From Thermoactinomyces intermedius (GTDB lineage Bacteria > Bacillota > Bacilli > Thermoactinomycetales > Thermoactinomycetaceae): a stretch of DNA of 64,000 bases. Of this stretch, positions 33,111 through 41,272 are shown piece by piece. The translations under genes and the position numbers were made by a program. Location: assembly GCF_016055025.1 (NCBI RefSeq), contig NZ_JAECVW010000001.1; one strand, 5' to 3'. The notes beneath the pieces are model-generated. The model had not been told where the DNA came from. It saw only the letters and a list, made by a program, of their open reading frames with translations, and searched no databases. Position 1 is the first letter of the stretch; every line of letters begins with the position of its first letter.

Positions 33111-34775
33111 GTGACCATGCAGATGGAAGGGAAGAAGCTGGGGGGACGTTACGAAATCGTCAGCCGCGTCGGCGGCGGAGGGATGGCCGTTGTATATAAA
33201 GCAAAAGATGTGCTTTTAAACAGATATGTCGCCATCAAGGTCCTGAGTGAATCCCTCAGTAATGATTCGGAATTTATACGTCGATTCAGCCGGGAAGCCC
33301 AGGCTGCTGCAAGTTTGTCTCACCCCAATATTGTCAATGTTTATGATGTGGGGCGCGATCACTTTACGCATTACATTGTGATGGAATTGGTGGAAGGTCC
33401 GACCTTGAAGCAGTACATTCAGGAGCGCGGTCCCCTGCCCGTTCAGGAAGCGGCGACGATTGCCGTTCAGATTTGTGACGGATTGGCCCATGCCCACGAG
33501 AATCAGATTGTGCACCGGGACATCAAGCCCCACAATATTTTGCTCGGTCCCAACGGGCGCGCCAAAGTGACAGACTTCGGAATTGCCCGTGCCGCCAGCT
33601 CATCCACGATTACCCAACAAGGATCAGTGATGGGGTCGGTTCATTACTTTTCACCGGAACAAGCCCGGGGCGGAGTGATTGGCGAGAAATCGGATTTATA
33701 TTCGTTGGGAATTGTATTGTATGAGATGTTAACCGGAAGAATTCCGTTTGACGGGGATTCAGCCATCAGCATTGCATTGAAACATTTACAGGAAACACCT
33801 GAAGATCCCCGGAAATATAACTCGAATATTCCGGATAATGTTGCGGAAATCGTCATGAAGGCCTTGAGCAAAAATCCGGAAGACCGGTTCGAATCGGCCC
33901 GGGACATGATGAAAAGCATCCAGTATGCGGTCCAATTGACGCCTCATATGGAAGCCAATTGGGTGAATCACCAACGGAATCAAGGACAGGAAATGTTCCA
34001 GACGATTCCGTTGAATGAAGAATCGTCGAACAATGACGAACAATATGAGTCGCCGGTACAGCGTCCGGAGATTCGCTCCGGCAAAAAAGAACCGTCCCCG
34101 CAAAAGGGACAAACGCAAGGGCTCGGGGAGCGCACGCTGACCAATCTGGAGCGGCTGAAAAATGTTTCCGGTGACAAAGAAAAAACGGTCCTGCAACGAA
34201 CGGTTGTCTGGCTTGAAAATGTGCAAGCCAAATTGCCTTGGTGGCAAAAGCTGTTGTTTGGCCTCTTTACCATTGCAGTCATCGTCATGTTGAGCATCTG
34301 GGGCTTTACCACCGTTTGGGGACTGTTTACCGGGGATGGAAGTGATTCTGAACAGCAACAAGCGCAGGAAAATGTGATTCCAACCTTTGCAACGGAAGAA
34401 GATGCCGTGAAGTTTGCAGAGAGCCACGGTTTGGGAAAACCGGAAATCAGCTATGTCGAGGGAGATCCGGGAAAAGTGGTGGAACAATCCCCGAAACCGG
34501 GAACAGAATTTTCATCGGATACAAAAATTAAACTCAAAGTCGGAATTGACGGGGTCATGGTAAAAGATTACAGGGGCGAGTTTGAATCCAATCTGCCGAC
34601 CCATGATAATGGATATAAAATTCAAGCCTTTTGGTGTTCAAATGGTACTGGTCCGGAAAACACAGTTTTTAAACAAAAACCTGCACCAGGTACTACCATT
34701 AAGGAAGGCGAAACCGTCGAGGTATATCTCAATACACCGAAAGTTAAAGGGTCTGGTTGTTTCCCGAAACACTAA
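33111..34775 (+). CDS. prkC: Membrane serine/threonine kinase with short PASTA region (PrkC/StkP-like)
   Basis: The 554-residue Hanks-type kinase senses cell-wall fragments and, in B. subtilis, triggers germination. The kinase domain (about 13-275) has GGGGMAVVYKAKD, VAIKV, HRDIKPHN and TDFGIA. A cytoplasmic linker leads to one membrane helix at about 380-405. The extracellular part is short: one recognisable PASTA repeat (about 425-480) and a second, divergent one to the C-terminus, against three in the 648-residue B. subtilis protein. Two extracellular cysteines (509 and 550) could form a disulfide. The GTG at 33111 sits 6 bases after AAGGAGG; an ATG at 33117 is the alternative. Confidence 0.94.
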   Translation: MTMQMEGKKLGGRYEIVSRVGGGGMAVVYKAKDVLLNRYVAIKVLSESLSNDSEFIRRFSREAQAAASLSHPNIVNVYDVGRDHFTHYIVMELVEGPTLKQYIQERGPLPVQEAATIAVQICDGLAHAHENQIVHRDIKPHNILLGPNGRAKVTDFGIARAASSSTITQQGSVMGSVHYFSPEQARGGVIGEKSDLYSLGIVLYEMLTGRIPFDGDSAISIALKHLQETPEDPRKYNSNIPDNVAEIVMKALSKNPEDRFESARDMMKSIQYAVQLTPHMEANWVNHQRNQGQEMFQTIPLNEESSNNDEQYESPVQRPEIRSGKKEPSPQKGQTQGLGERTLTNLERLKNVSGDKEKTVLQRTVVWLENVQAKLPWWQKLLFGLFTIAVIVMLSIWGFTTVWGLFTGDGSDSEQQQAQENVIPTFATEEDAVKFAESHGLGKPEISYVEGDPGKVVEQSPKPGTEFSSDTKIKLKVGIDGVMVKDYRGEFESNLPTHDNGYKIQAFWCSNGTGPENTVFKQKPAPGTTIKEGETVEVYLNTPKVKGSGCFPKH

Positions 34776-34795
34776 TCAACTAAAGGAGGTCTCCG

Positions 34796-35689
34796 ATGCC
34801 CTTTGGTCAAATCGTAAAAGCAATCAGCGGGTTTTACTACGTGCGCACGGATGAAGGGAAAGTGATTCAATGCCGGGCGCGTGGTGTTTTTAAATTTGAA
34901 AAGAAAAAGCTGACTCCGCTGGTTGGCGATTTGGTGGAAATCGAACAAACGGGGTTGGACGAAGGCGTGGTGACCTCCGTTCAACCCCGTTCTTCTGAAT
35001 TAATCCGTCCGCCGATTGCCAACGTGGATCAAGCGATTGTGGTGGGTTCCCTCAAACGTCCCCGTTTTCAGCCCATGCCGCTGGACCGTTTCCTGGTTCA
35101 CGGGGAACGCGAGGGTTTGGAGATGGTTATTGTTTTGACCAAAAAAGACTTGGTCAAAAATGAACAGGAAATTGAAAAAATCCGGTCGGTCTATGAACCG
35201 GCAGGTTATCCCGTTATTGAGACGAGCATCAAAACCGGAGAAGGAATCGATGAACTGAAACGACATCTCAAAGGAAAAGTCTCCGTTTTCGCCGGTCAAT
35301 CCGGTGTCGGAAAGAGTTCTCTGTTAAATGAATTGCTGCCCGGGCAAAAGCTTGAAACCGGGAAGGTGAGTGACAAAATCGGGCGTGGGCGCCATACCAC
35401 CCGGCAAGTGGAGCTGCTTATTTTGCCGGAAGGAGGACAAGTGGCGGATACGCCCGGTTTTAGCCAACTCCATTTCAAAGGCATGGAACCGGTTGAGCTG
35501 GGGGATTGTTTTCCGGAGATCCGCCGGCGCGCTCCGGAATGCCGGTTTCGTGGTTGCCTGCACATCAATGAACCGGATTGTGCGGTCAAAGAGGCGCTCC
35601 GTCAGGGAGAGATGGACGAAAAGCGGTATCAGCACTACACACAGTTTTTGACAGAGATTAAAGAGGCGTTGGAAAGGAGATATACCTGA
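34796..35689 (+). CDS. rsgA: Ribosome small subunit-dependent GTPase RsgA
   Basis: The 297-residue protein is a circularly permuted GTPase that checks late 30S assembly. It has an N-terminal OB fold and then G4 (LTKKDL) ahead of G1 (GQSGVGKSS, about residue 167) and G3 (DTPGF). The C-terminal zinc finger has the pattern C-x4-C-x-H-x5-C (CRFRGCLHINEPDC). The ATG at 34796 follows AAAGGAGG. Its stop overlaps the rpe start by one base. In B. subtilis RsgA (YloQ/CpgA) lies at the same place and is phosphorylated by PrkC. Confidence 0.97.
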   Translation: MPFGQIVKAISGFYYVRTDEGKVIQCRARGVFKFEKKKLTPLVGDLVEIEQTGLDEGVVTSVQPRSSELIRPPIANVDQAIVVGSLKRPRFQPMPLDRFLVHGEREGLEMVIVLTKKDLVKNEQEIEKIRSVYEPAGYPVIETSIKTGEGIDELKRHLKGKVSVFAGQSGVGKSSLLNELLPGQKLETGKVSDKIGRGRHTTRQVELLILPEGGQVADTPGFSQLHFKGMEPVELGDCFPEIRRRAPECRFRGCLHINEPDCAVKEALRQGEMDEKRYQHYTQFLTEIKEALERRYT

Positions 35690-36348
35690 TGATTAAGATT
35701 GCTCCCTCGATATTGTCCGCGGACTTTGCCAATTTGAAAAAGGAGATTCAGGAAGTGGAAAAAGGCGGAGCCGACTGGATCCATGTGGATGTGATGGATG
35801 GGCATTTTGTACCGAATATCACGATGGGGCCGCTGGTTGTCGAAGCAATCCGTCCCCATACCGGATTACCCTTGGATGTTCATTTAATGATTGAAGAGCC
35901 TGACCGGTATATTGACGATTTTGTCAAAGCCGGGGCCGATTTGATCTCCGTTCATCAAGAGACCTGTCCGCATTTGCACCGGACGGTTTCTTATGTGAAA
36001 GAACGGGGCGTGAAGGCCGGCGTGGTGATTAATCCGGCAACGCCCGTGCAAATGCTGGAACCGATTTTGCCGGAAGTGGATCTCGTTTTGTTGATGACGG
36101 TAAATCCGGGGTTCGGCGGACAACGGTTTATTCAAAATGTGTTGCCGAAAATCCGGGAGGTCCGGCAAATGTTGGACGAGCAGGGACGGATGCATGTGGA
36201 TATCGAAGTGGATGGCGGCATTCAGCCGGAAACGGCCCGCTTGGCGGTGGAGTACGGAGCCAATGTGTTGGTGGCCGGTTCGGCGATCTTCGGCCAGAAG
36301 AAGCGGGCGGAAGCGATCAAAGCCATCCGGCAGGCGGCTGAAAAATAA
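35689..36348 (+). CDS. rpe: Ribulose-5-phosphate 3-epimerase
   Basis: The 219-residue TIM-barrel enzyme interconverts ribulose 5-phosphate and xylulose 5-phosphate. Conserved blocks include APSILSADFANL at the N-terminus, HVDVMDGHFVPNITMGP with the metal His and Asp, HLMIEEPDRY, MTVNPGFGGQ and the C-terminal EVDGGI. The ATG overlaps the rsgA stop in TGATG, so the two are coupled. The run rsgA-rpe-thiN is shared with B. subtilis, with thiT inserted here. Confidence 0.97.
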   Translation: MIKIAPSILSADFANLKKEIQEVEKGGADWIHVDVMDGHFVPNITMGPLVVEAIRPHTGLPLDVHLMIEEPDRYIDDFVKAGADLISVHQETCPHLHRTVSYVKERGVKAGVVINPATPVQMLEPILPEVDLVLLMTVNPGFGGQRFIQNVLPKIREVRQMLDEQGRMHVDIEVDGGIQPETARLAVEYGANVLVAGSAIFGQKKRAEAIKAIRQAAEK

Positions 36349-36365
36349 ACAAAAAGGTGGAGAAA

Positions 36366-36914
36366 ATGGCGGGCAAAAAACTGGTCACTATGATAGAAAT
36401 CGCAATGATGGCTGCAATCGCCGTGGTACTTCATAAGCTGATGATTCCGTTTCATTTATGGCCCAACGGCGGTTCGGTGACCTTTTCCATGGTTCCGATT
36501 GCGGCAGTGGCTTTGCGTCGCGGGGCCAAAGCAGGGGTCCTTTGCGGCGGAATCACCGGGCTGTTGCTGTGGATATTGGGAGGCACGGTGATTCATCCGG
36601 CTCAGGCTGTTCTGGACTATCCGCTTGCTTTCGGGGCCTTGGGGGTTGCCGGATGGATCCGGATTGGTGAAGATACGAAAAAGCCATTGCTCTTCCTGTC
36701 TTTGGGGCTTCTCTTGTCCGGCGGATTGCGGCTGACGGCCCATTTCCTGTCCGGGGTTATTTTTTTCAAAGCATTCACTCCCGCCGGCCAATCCGTCTAT
36801 CTGTATTCGCTGGTGTATAACTTGTCCTACATTTTGCCGGAAGTGATCCTGACCTTCCTCATCATGGCGGGAATTTGCCGGTCGGCGCCGCAACTGATCA
36901 GAAGACAGGGATAG
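36366..36914 (+). CDS. thiT: Thiamine-specific ECF transporter S component ThiT
   Basis: The 182-residue membrane protein has six hydrophobic segments and the ThiT/YuaJ signature: NGGSVTFSMVPI, ALRRGAKAGVLCG and HPAQAVLDYPLAFGALG. It binds thiamine for import with the shared ECF energising module, which is not in this window. The ATG at 36366 follows AGGTGGAG; a GTG at 36357 is part of that site. Its stop is directly followed by the thiN start, joining uptake with the kinase that traps thiamine. In B. subtilis thiT stands elsewhere under a TPP riboswitch, and I see no riboswitch here. Confidence 0.92.
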   Translation: MAGKKLVTMIEIAMMAAIAVVLHKLMIPFHLWPNGGSVTFSMVPIAAVALRRGAKAGVLCGGITGLLLWILGGTVIHPAQAVLDYPLAFGALGVAGWIRIGEDTKKPLLFLSLGLLLSGGLRLTAHFLSGVIFFKAFTPAGQSVYLYSLVYNLSYILPEVILTFLIMAGICRSAPQLIRRQG

Positions 36915-37577
36915 ATGGTGAGAAGATTGGACAAAAACAGGGTGGTTGTGATTGCCGGCGGTGATTTCTCCCGTTTTGAGGCGGAACTCATTCGACCGGA
37001 AACGGATTTGATTATTACGGCGGATGCCGGGGCGGTGAGCCTGGAAGCGCACGGATTGGTTCCGGATATTGCCGTGGGGGATTTTGACACCACAGGCATT
37101 GACTATATTGAAACGTTAAAACAAAAGGGAGTGCGGGTCATCCCGCTTCCTGCCGAAAAAGAAGTGACCGACTTGCATTTTGCCCTCCTCTGTGCCACGC
37201 GGCAAAAACCGGATGAAATTTTGATCCTGGGAGCGCTGGGCGGAGACCGGGCGGACCATATGCTGGCCAACATCGGCTTGTTGGAATGGTTAAAGGAAGA
37301 GGGCAAAAATGCGACCATGCTTCATCCTGCAAACCGGTTGCGCTTGCTTTCAGGACCGGGAAAAATGAAGTTTGACTCCAAAGAGTTTCAATATGTTTCG
37401 TTGCTTCCGGTTTCGCGGAAAGTGACCGGGATCGAGACGGACGGATTGAAATATCCGCTCAAAAAGGAAACGTTGTACCGGGGAGGAACCCGGGGAATCA
37501 GCAATGAGTTGGTGAAAGTGCCGGCTTTTGTTTCGGTTGAAGAAGGAATTTGTTTGGTGATCGAAAGCCGGGAATAA
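36915..37577 (+). CDS. thiN: Thiamine pyrophosphokinase
   Basis: The 220-residue enzyme pyrophosphorylates thiamine to thiamine pyrophosphate. The substrate-binding signatures are AVGDFDT (GDFDS in most members), then GALGGDRADHMLANI. The C-terminal thiamine-binding domain ends with TRGISNELV. The ATG at 36915 abuts the thiT stop, but its ribosome-binding site is poor; a TTG at 36927 behind GGTGAG is an alternative start. A perfect terminator follows at 37581. ThiN also makes the cofactor for transketolase, the partner of the upstream rpe enzyme. Confidence 0.95.
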   Translation: MVRRLDKNRVVVIAGGDFSRFEAELIRPETDLIITADAGAVSLEAHGLVPDIAVGDFDTTGIDYIETLKQKGVRVIPLPAEKEVTDLHFALLCATRQKPDEILILGALGGDRADHMLANIGLLEWLKEEGKNATMLHPANRLRLLSGPGKMKFDSKEFQYVSLLPVSRKVTGIETDGLKYPLKKETLYRGGTRGISNELVKVPAFVSVEEGICLVIESRE

Positions 37578-37580
37578 CAA

Positions 37581-37605
37581 AACCTGCGGTGTTCCGCAGG
37601 TTTTT
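37581..37605 (+). terminator. Terminator after thiN
   Basis: AACCTGCGG (37581-37589) pairs with CCGCAGGTT (37594-37602) around TGTT, followed by a short T run to 37605. Confidence 0.88.
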
Positions 37606-37759
37606 CTTGTTTCGGGAAGAAAAATTCGGGCTCGTCTTTCAGGATTTTTCCGGGTGTTCTAGGTACACATTCTCATTTATAGAATATAAATAAGTTGAAA
37701 AATAGGGTCTTCTTCCTTTTGTCGATCCTGGTGAATTGTTGAAATAAGGGGTGATCCTG

Positions 37760-37846
37760 GTGAAATTTTACACGTTTAAATTGCCGAAGTTTTTGGGCGG
37801 GGTGGTGAAAGCGATCCTGGCTGCTTTTAAAAAGGATCCGCAATAA
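37760..37846 (+). CDS. spoVM: Stage V sporulation protein M
   Basis: This 28-codon gene encodes MKFYTFKLPKFLGGVVKAIL followed by eight more residues ending in Gln, against 26 in B. subtilis SpoVM. The amphipathic helix recognises the positively curved forespore membrane and anchors SpoIVA to start coat assembly. The conserved Pro9 and the KFLGG block are present. The start is a GTG at 37760, 8 bases after AAGGGGTGAT. It lies between thiN and rpmB as in B. subtilis. Mother-cell sigma-E control is known for the family, but I could not find a convincing sigma-E promoter in the 154 bases upstream. A shared terminator follows. Confidence 0.95.
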   Translation: MKFYTFKLPKFLGGVVKAILAAFKKDPQ

Positions 37847-37858
37847 AAAAGAAACCAC

Positions 37859-37888
37859 AAAAAAAGCACCTCTTCACGGTGCTTTTTT
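37859..37888. terminator. Bidirectional terminator between spoVM and rpmB
   Basis: GCACC (37866-37870) pairs with GGTGC (37878-37882) around TCTTCAC, flanked by an A run and a T run that extend the stem and serve both convergent genes. Confidence 0.9.
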
Positions 37889-37895
37889 CCTGGCA

Positions 37896-38084
37896 TTATA
37901 CACGGGTAACCTTGCCGGATTTCAGTGCGCGGGTGCTTACATACACGCGCTTTGGTTTTCCGTCGACAAGAATGCGGACTTTTTGGACATTGGCGCCCCA
38001 TTTTCTCCGCGTTTTGCGGTTCGAATGGCTTACTTTATTTCCAGCATGCCCTTGTTTTCCCGTTACAAAACAACGACGAGCCAT
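37896..38084 (-). CDS. rpmB: Ribosomal protein bL28
   Basis: The 62-residue protein is the 50S subunit component bL28. It shows MARRCFVTGKQGHAGNKVSHSN followed by the basic RRKWGANVQKVRI stretch and KPKRVYVSTRALKSGKV. Only one N-terminal Cys is present, so it is not the four-cysteine zinc form. The ATG at 38084 follows CAGGAGGTG on the minus strand. A strong promoter lies at 38164-38192, giving a leader of about 75 bases that contains a GTTACC/GGTAAC hairpin. Confidence 0.97.
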   Translation of the reverse strand: MARRCFVTGKQGHAGNKVSHSNRKTRRKWGANVQKVRILVDGKPKRVYVSTRALKSGKVTRV

Positions 38085-38163
38085 GTTGACACCTCCTGTT
38101 TCTCACTCGTTCCAACCGATGAAACGTTACCATCCGGTAACTTTATGGACTAAACACCTGGTC

Positions 38164-38192
38164 ATTTTAGCATACCTCCCCGCTGCTTGCAA
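38164..38192 (-). promoter_or_regulatory. Promoter of rpmB
   Basis: On the minus strand TTGCAA (38192-38187), a 17-base spacer and TAAAAT (38169-38164), with TG at the extended -10 position. Confidence 0.85.
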
Positions 38193-38196
38193 GGAG

Positions 38197-38224
38197 TTGA
38201 CAGGTTCAGTATGATGAATATTAT
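38197..38224 (+). promoter_or_regulatory. Promoter of the asp23-fakA operon
   Basis: A perfect TTGACA (38197-38202), a 16-base spacer and TATTAT (38219-38224). It lies back to back with the rpmB promoter; the two -35 boxes are 4 bases apart. Confidence 0.65.
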
Positions 38225-38299
38225 TGCTCTTTTATTCGTTATGTTAATATTGTACAATTGACCTAGCTGGAATAAGAACCTCACTTGGGAGGAATCAAA

Positions 38300-38665
38300 A
38301 TGAGCGTTGAAATAGCCACACAACTTGGACAGATTGAAGTGACCAATGATGTGATTGCCACGGTTGCCGGGATCGCGGCAATGGATTGTTACGGATTGGT
38401 CGGCATGGCATCACGCAGTCAATTGAAAGACGGGATTACGGAATTATTGCGAAAAGAGAACTTGAGCAAGGGAATTGAAGTCCGAGAAGAAAACGGCGAA
38501 ATTGTGATCGATCTGTACATCATTGTCGGCTACGGCACCAAAATTTCGGAAGTGGCGAGTAATGTGCAGTCAAAAGTGAAATACACGCTCAGTGAAATTA
38601 TTGGAGTCAAAGTTAATAAAGTGAACATCTTTGTGCAAGGTGTTCGACTGGTGAATGAAGAGTAA
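38300..38665 (+). CDS. Asp23/Gls24 family envelope stress protein (YloU)
   Basis: The 121-residue protein belongs to the Asp23/Gls24 (DUF322) family: GQIEVTNDVIATVAGIAAMDCYGLVGMASR at the N-terminus and a C-terminal KVNKVNIFVQGVRL. Its role is unclear; in staphylococci Asp23 sits at the membrane and its loss triggers a cell-wall stress response. The ATG at 38300 follows GGGAGG by 7 bases. It is followed by fakA after 11 bases, and the same pairing (yloU-yloV) occurs in B. subtilis, which hints at a link to lipid or envelope homeostasis. Confidence 0.93.
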   Translation: MSVEIATQLGQIEVTNDVIATVAGIAAMDCYGLVGMASRSQLKDGITELLRKENLSKGIEVREENGEIVIDLYIIVGYGTKISEVASNVQSKVKYTLSEIIGVKVNKVNIFVQGVRLVNEE

Positions 38666-38676
38666 GGAGGAGCATT

Positions 38677-40359
38677 GTGACAAAGCAACAAATCCATACA
38701 TCACAGTTTTTACAGATGATGCGGGCGGGTGCCAAGACACTCAACAAAAACGCGGAAAAAGTGAATGCTTTAAACGTTTTCCCCGTGCCGGACGGTGATA
38801 CGGGAACCAACATGAGCTTAACCATCAGTTCCGGTGTCAAAGAGATGGAAAAAGCTTCTGCAACCGCCGGGACCGTGGGGGAATTGGCGCAAGCGCTCGC
38901 AAAAGGTTTGTTAATGGGAGCACGAGGAAACTCCGGCGTCATTCTTTCCCAGTTATTTCGTGGTTTTTCCAAAGCAGTGGCGGATAAGGTGTTTATTTCG
39001 TCTCACCAGCTGGCCGATGCCTTTCAGCAAGGGGTCGATACGGCTTACAAAGCAGTGATCAAGCCGGTGGAAGGAACCATTCTGACCGTGGCACGCGAAG
39101 CGGCAGAGGCCGGAAAGAAACAGGCACTTGCCACCGATGATCCGGCCGTTGTGATGAATACCGTTTTAACCGAAGCAAAAAAAGCGTTATCAAAGACCCC
39201 GGAGTTCTTACCCGTGTTAAAGCAAGCCGGGGTGGTGGATGCCGGCGGACAAGGCCTGGTTTATATTTATGAAGGAATGCTTGCCGCCCTGAGAGGGGAA
39301 GAGGACGATGCTTCCGAAGCCCTCCCGGATGATTTGTCGTCCATTTCGGATCTGGCTCATGAGTCTGCGCAGTCCAAATTGGATCCGGCGGACATTCAGT
39401 TCGGATATTGCACCGAATTTATGATTAACCTGATGACGGACCGCCGGGAAACCGAATCCTTTGAAGAGGCGGAATTCCGCCGGGCATTGGGGCAATTCGG
39501 GGATTCCATCCTGGTCGTCTCCGATGATGAGCTGGTGAAAGTCCACATTCACGCCGAATATCCCGGAGACGTGCTGAACTTTGCAATGAAATTCGGCGAC
39601 CTGAAAAAAATCAAAATTGAAAATATGCGCGAGCAATATGACGATGTGGTCAACAAAACACCGGCACCCAAGACCAAAACGGAAGAAAAGCCGGCTGAAA
39701 AGAACCCATACGGCATTGTGGCCGTCGCGTCCGGGAAAGGAATTGCGGACATTTTCCGTTCGATGGGCGCGGATGTGGTGATTGAAGGCGGTCAAACAAT
39801 GAATCCGAGCACGGAGGATCTGGTTCGTGCCGTGGAACAACTCCATGCAGAGCATGTAATTATCCTCCCGAATAATAAAAATATTATTTTAACCGCAGAA
39901 CAAGTGGGAGAAGTGGTGGACCAGCCGGTGCATGTTTTGCCGACACGCACGATTCCGCAAGGAATGGCAGCGTTGTTGTCTTTTGATGCAACCGTTTCGC
40001 CTGAAGAAAACAAGGAGAACATGACGGAAGCTTTCCAAGAAGTGAAATCAGGCGAAATCACCGTGGCTGTACGCGATTCCCAAGTGGATGGGCATCAGAT
40101 TGAGCAAGGAAATTACCTTGGCATCCTGGAAGGCAAAATCGAAGTCGTCGACGAGGACTTAAAGCAAGCGTCCCTGGCTTTATTGGCCGACATGATTGAT
40201 GAGGACACGGACATTGTGACGGTCTTCTACGGGGAAGCATTGGAAGAAGCTGAGGCACAAGACCTGGTGCAAGACTTGGAAGAACAATATCCCGATGTGG
40301 AAATCGAACTGTATGACGGTGGTCAGCCGGTCTATTACTACTTGTTTGCGGTTGAGTAA
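38677..40359 (+). CDS. fakA: Fatty acid kinase, catalytic subunit FakA (YloV)
   Basis: The 560-residue protein is a DAK-family kinase that phosphorylates fatty acids bound to FakB, letting exogenous fatty acids enter phospholipid synthesis. The N-terminal nucleotide-binding DAK2/DhaL domain shows NVFPVPDGDTGTNMSLT and the MGARGNSGVILSQL loop. A central linker with several Lys and Pro residues (about 325-345) leads to the C-terminal DegV-like domain. The GTG at 38677 follows AAGGAGGAG. The next gene is a FakB, and PlsX (51765-52739) can accept the acyl phosphate product. Confidence 0.94.
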   Translation: MTKQQIHTSQFLQMMRAGAKTLNKNAEKVNALNVFPVPDGDTGTNMSLTISSGVKEMEKASATAGTVGELAQALAKGLLMGARGNSGVILSQLFRGFSKAVADKVFISSHQLADAFQQGVDTAYKAVIKPVEGTILTVAREAAEAGKKQALATDDPAVVMNTVLTEAKKALSKTPEFLPVLKQAGVVDAGGQGLVYIYEGMLAALRGEEDDASEALPDDLSSISDLAHESAQSKLDPADIQFGYCTEFMINLMTDRRETESFEEAEFRRALGQFGDSILVVSDDELVKVHIHAEYPGDVLNFAMKFGDLKKIKIENMREQYDDVVNKTPAPKTKTEEKPAEKNPYGIVAVASGKGIADIFRSMGADVVIEGGQTMNPSTEDLVRAVEQLHAEHVIILPNNKNIILTAEQVGEVVDQPVHVLPTRTIPQGMAALLSFDATVSPEENKENMTEAFQEVKSGEITVAVRDSQVDGHQIEQGNYLGILEGKIEVVDEDLKQASLALLADMIDEDTDIVTVFYGEALEEAEAQDLVQDLEEQYPDVEIELYDGGQPVYYYLFAVE

Positions 40360-40371
40360 GGGGAGGATCAA

Positions 40372-41241
40372 ATGGGGAACGTTAAAATCATTACAGACAG
40401 TACGGCAGATATTCCCAAGTCGCTTGCAAAAGAACTGGGCATCACGGTCATCCCGATCAATGTGCATTTGGATGGGGAATCTTATCAGGACGGAATCAAC
40501 ATCACTCCGGATGAGTTTTATCTGAAAATGAGCCGGACGGATCAATTGCCGACCACTTCACAACCTTCTCCGCTGGATATTGTCAGCGCGTTTAAACGAG
40601 CCGTTTTTAACGGGGCCAAAGAAATCATATCTTTTCATATTTCATCGAGAATGAGCGGGACTTATCAATCTGCTTTGCTGGCAAAATCCATGGTGGAAGA
40701 AGAATATCCCGATGTCAAAATTGAAGTGGTTGACACCAAAACGGTCACCTTTTGTTTGGGAGTGATCGTCGTTCTGGTGGCACGTGCCGCCAAAGAAGGC
40801 AAGCCGCTTTCGGAACTGTTGTCCATGGCGATGAAGATCCGGCAGGAACAAAGGTTGCTTGCTTTGGTCGATACCCTGGAATATTTGCAAAAAGGCGGCC
40901 GGATCGGAAAAGCGGCTGCCTTGGTCGGCACCCTGTTAAACATCAAGCCGATCATTTCCATCAATGATGACGGAGAAGTGGAAGCCGTTGATAAGGCGCG
41001 GGGAAATAAAAAGGCCGTCCAAAAAGTGTTTGACGGCTTGAAAAAGGAAGCGTCGGGCCGTCCCGTTGCCTTGGCGGTGATCCATGCAGCCAAAAGAGAA
41101 CAAGCAGAACAATGGATGGCACGGGCTCAGGAACTGTTTGACATCCGGGAACAACATGTGGTGGATATCGGGCCTGCCGTGGGAACGCATGCCGGGCCCG
41201 GAACCATCGGCTGCATCATTGTGCCCTTGGACCGGCTGTGA
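40372..41241 (+). CDS. DegV family fatty acid-binding protein (FakB)
   Basis: The 289-residue protein has the two-domain DegV fold that sequesters one fatty acid and presents it to FakA. Family motifs are KIITDSTADIP at the N-terminus, TSQPSPLD, ISSRMSGTYQSA and the phosphate-site GTHAGPGTIG near the C-terminus. The ATG at 40372 follows GGGGAGG and is 12 bases after fakA, so the carrier and kinase form one unit. In B. subtilis the degV genes lie elsewhere. Chain preference cannot be read from the sequence. sdaAB follows after 31 bases. Confidence 0.92.
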   Translation: MGNVKIITDSTADIPKSLAKELGITVIPINVHLDGESYQDGINITPDEFYLKMSRTDQLPTTSQPSPLDIVSAFKRAVFNGAKEIISFHISSRMSGTYQSALLAKSMVEEEYPDVKIEVVDTKTVTFCLGVIVVLVARAAKEGKPLSELLSMAMKIRQEQRLLALVDTLEYLQKGGRIGKAAALVGTLLNIKPIISINDDGEVEAVDKARGNKKAVQKVFDGLKKEASGRPVALAVIHAAKREQAEQWMARAQELFDIREQHVVDIGPAVGTHAGPGTIGCIIVPLDRL

Positions 41242-41272
41242 GCCGGAAAAGCAGTCTGAAGAGGTGGAGCTT

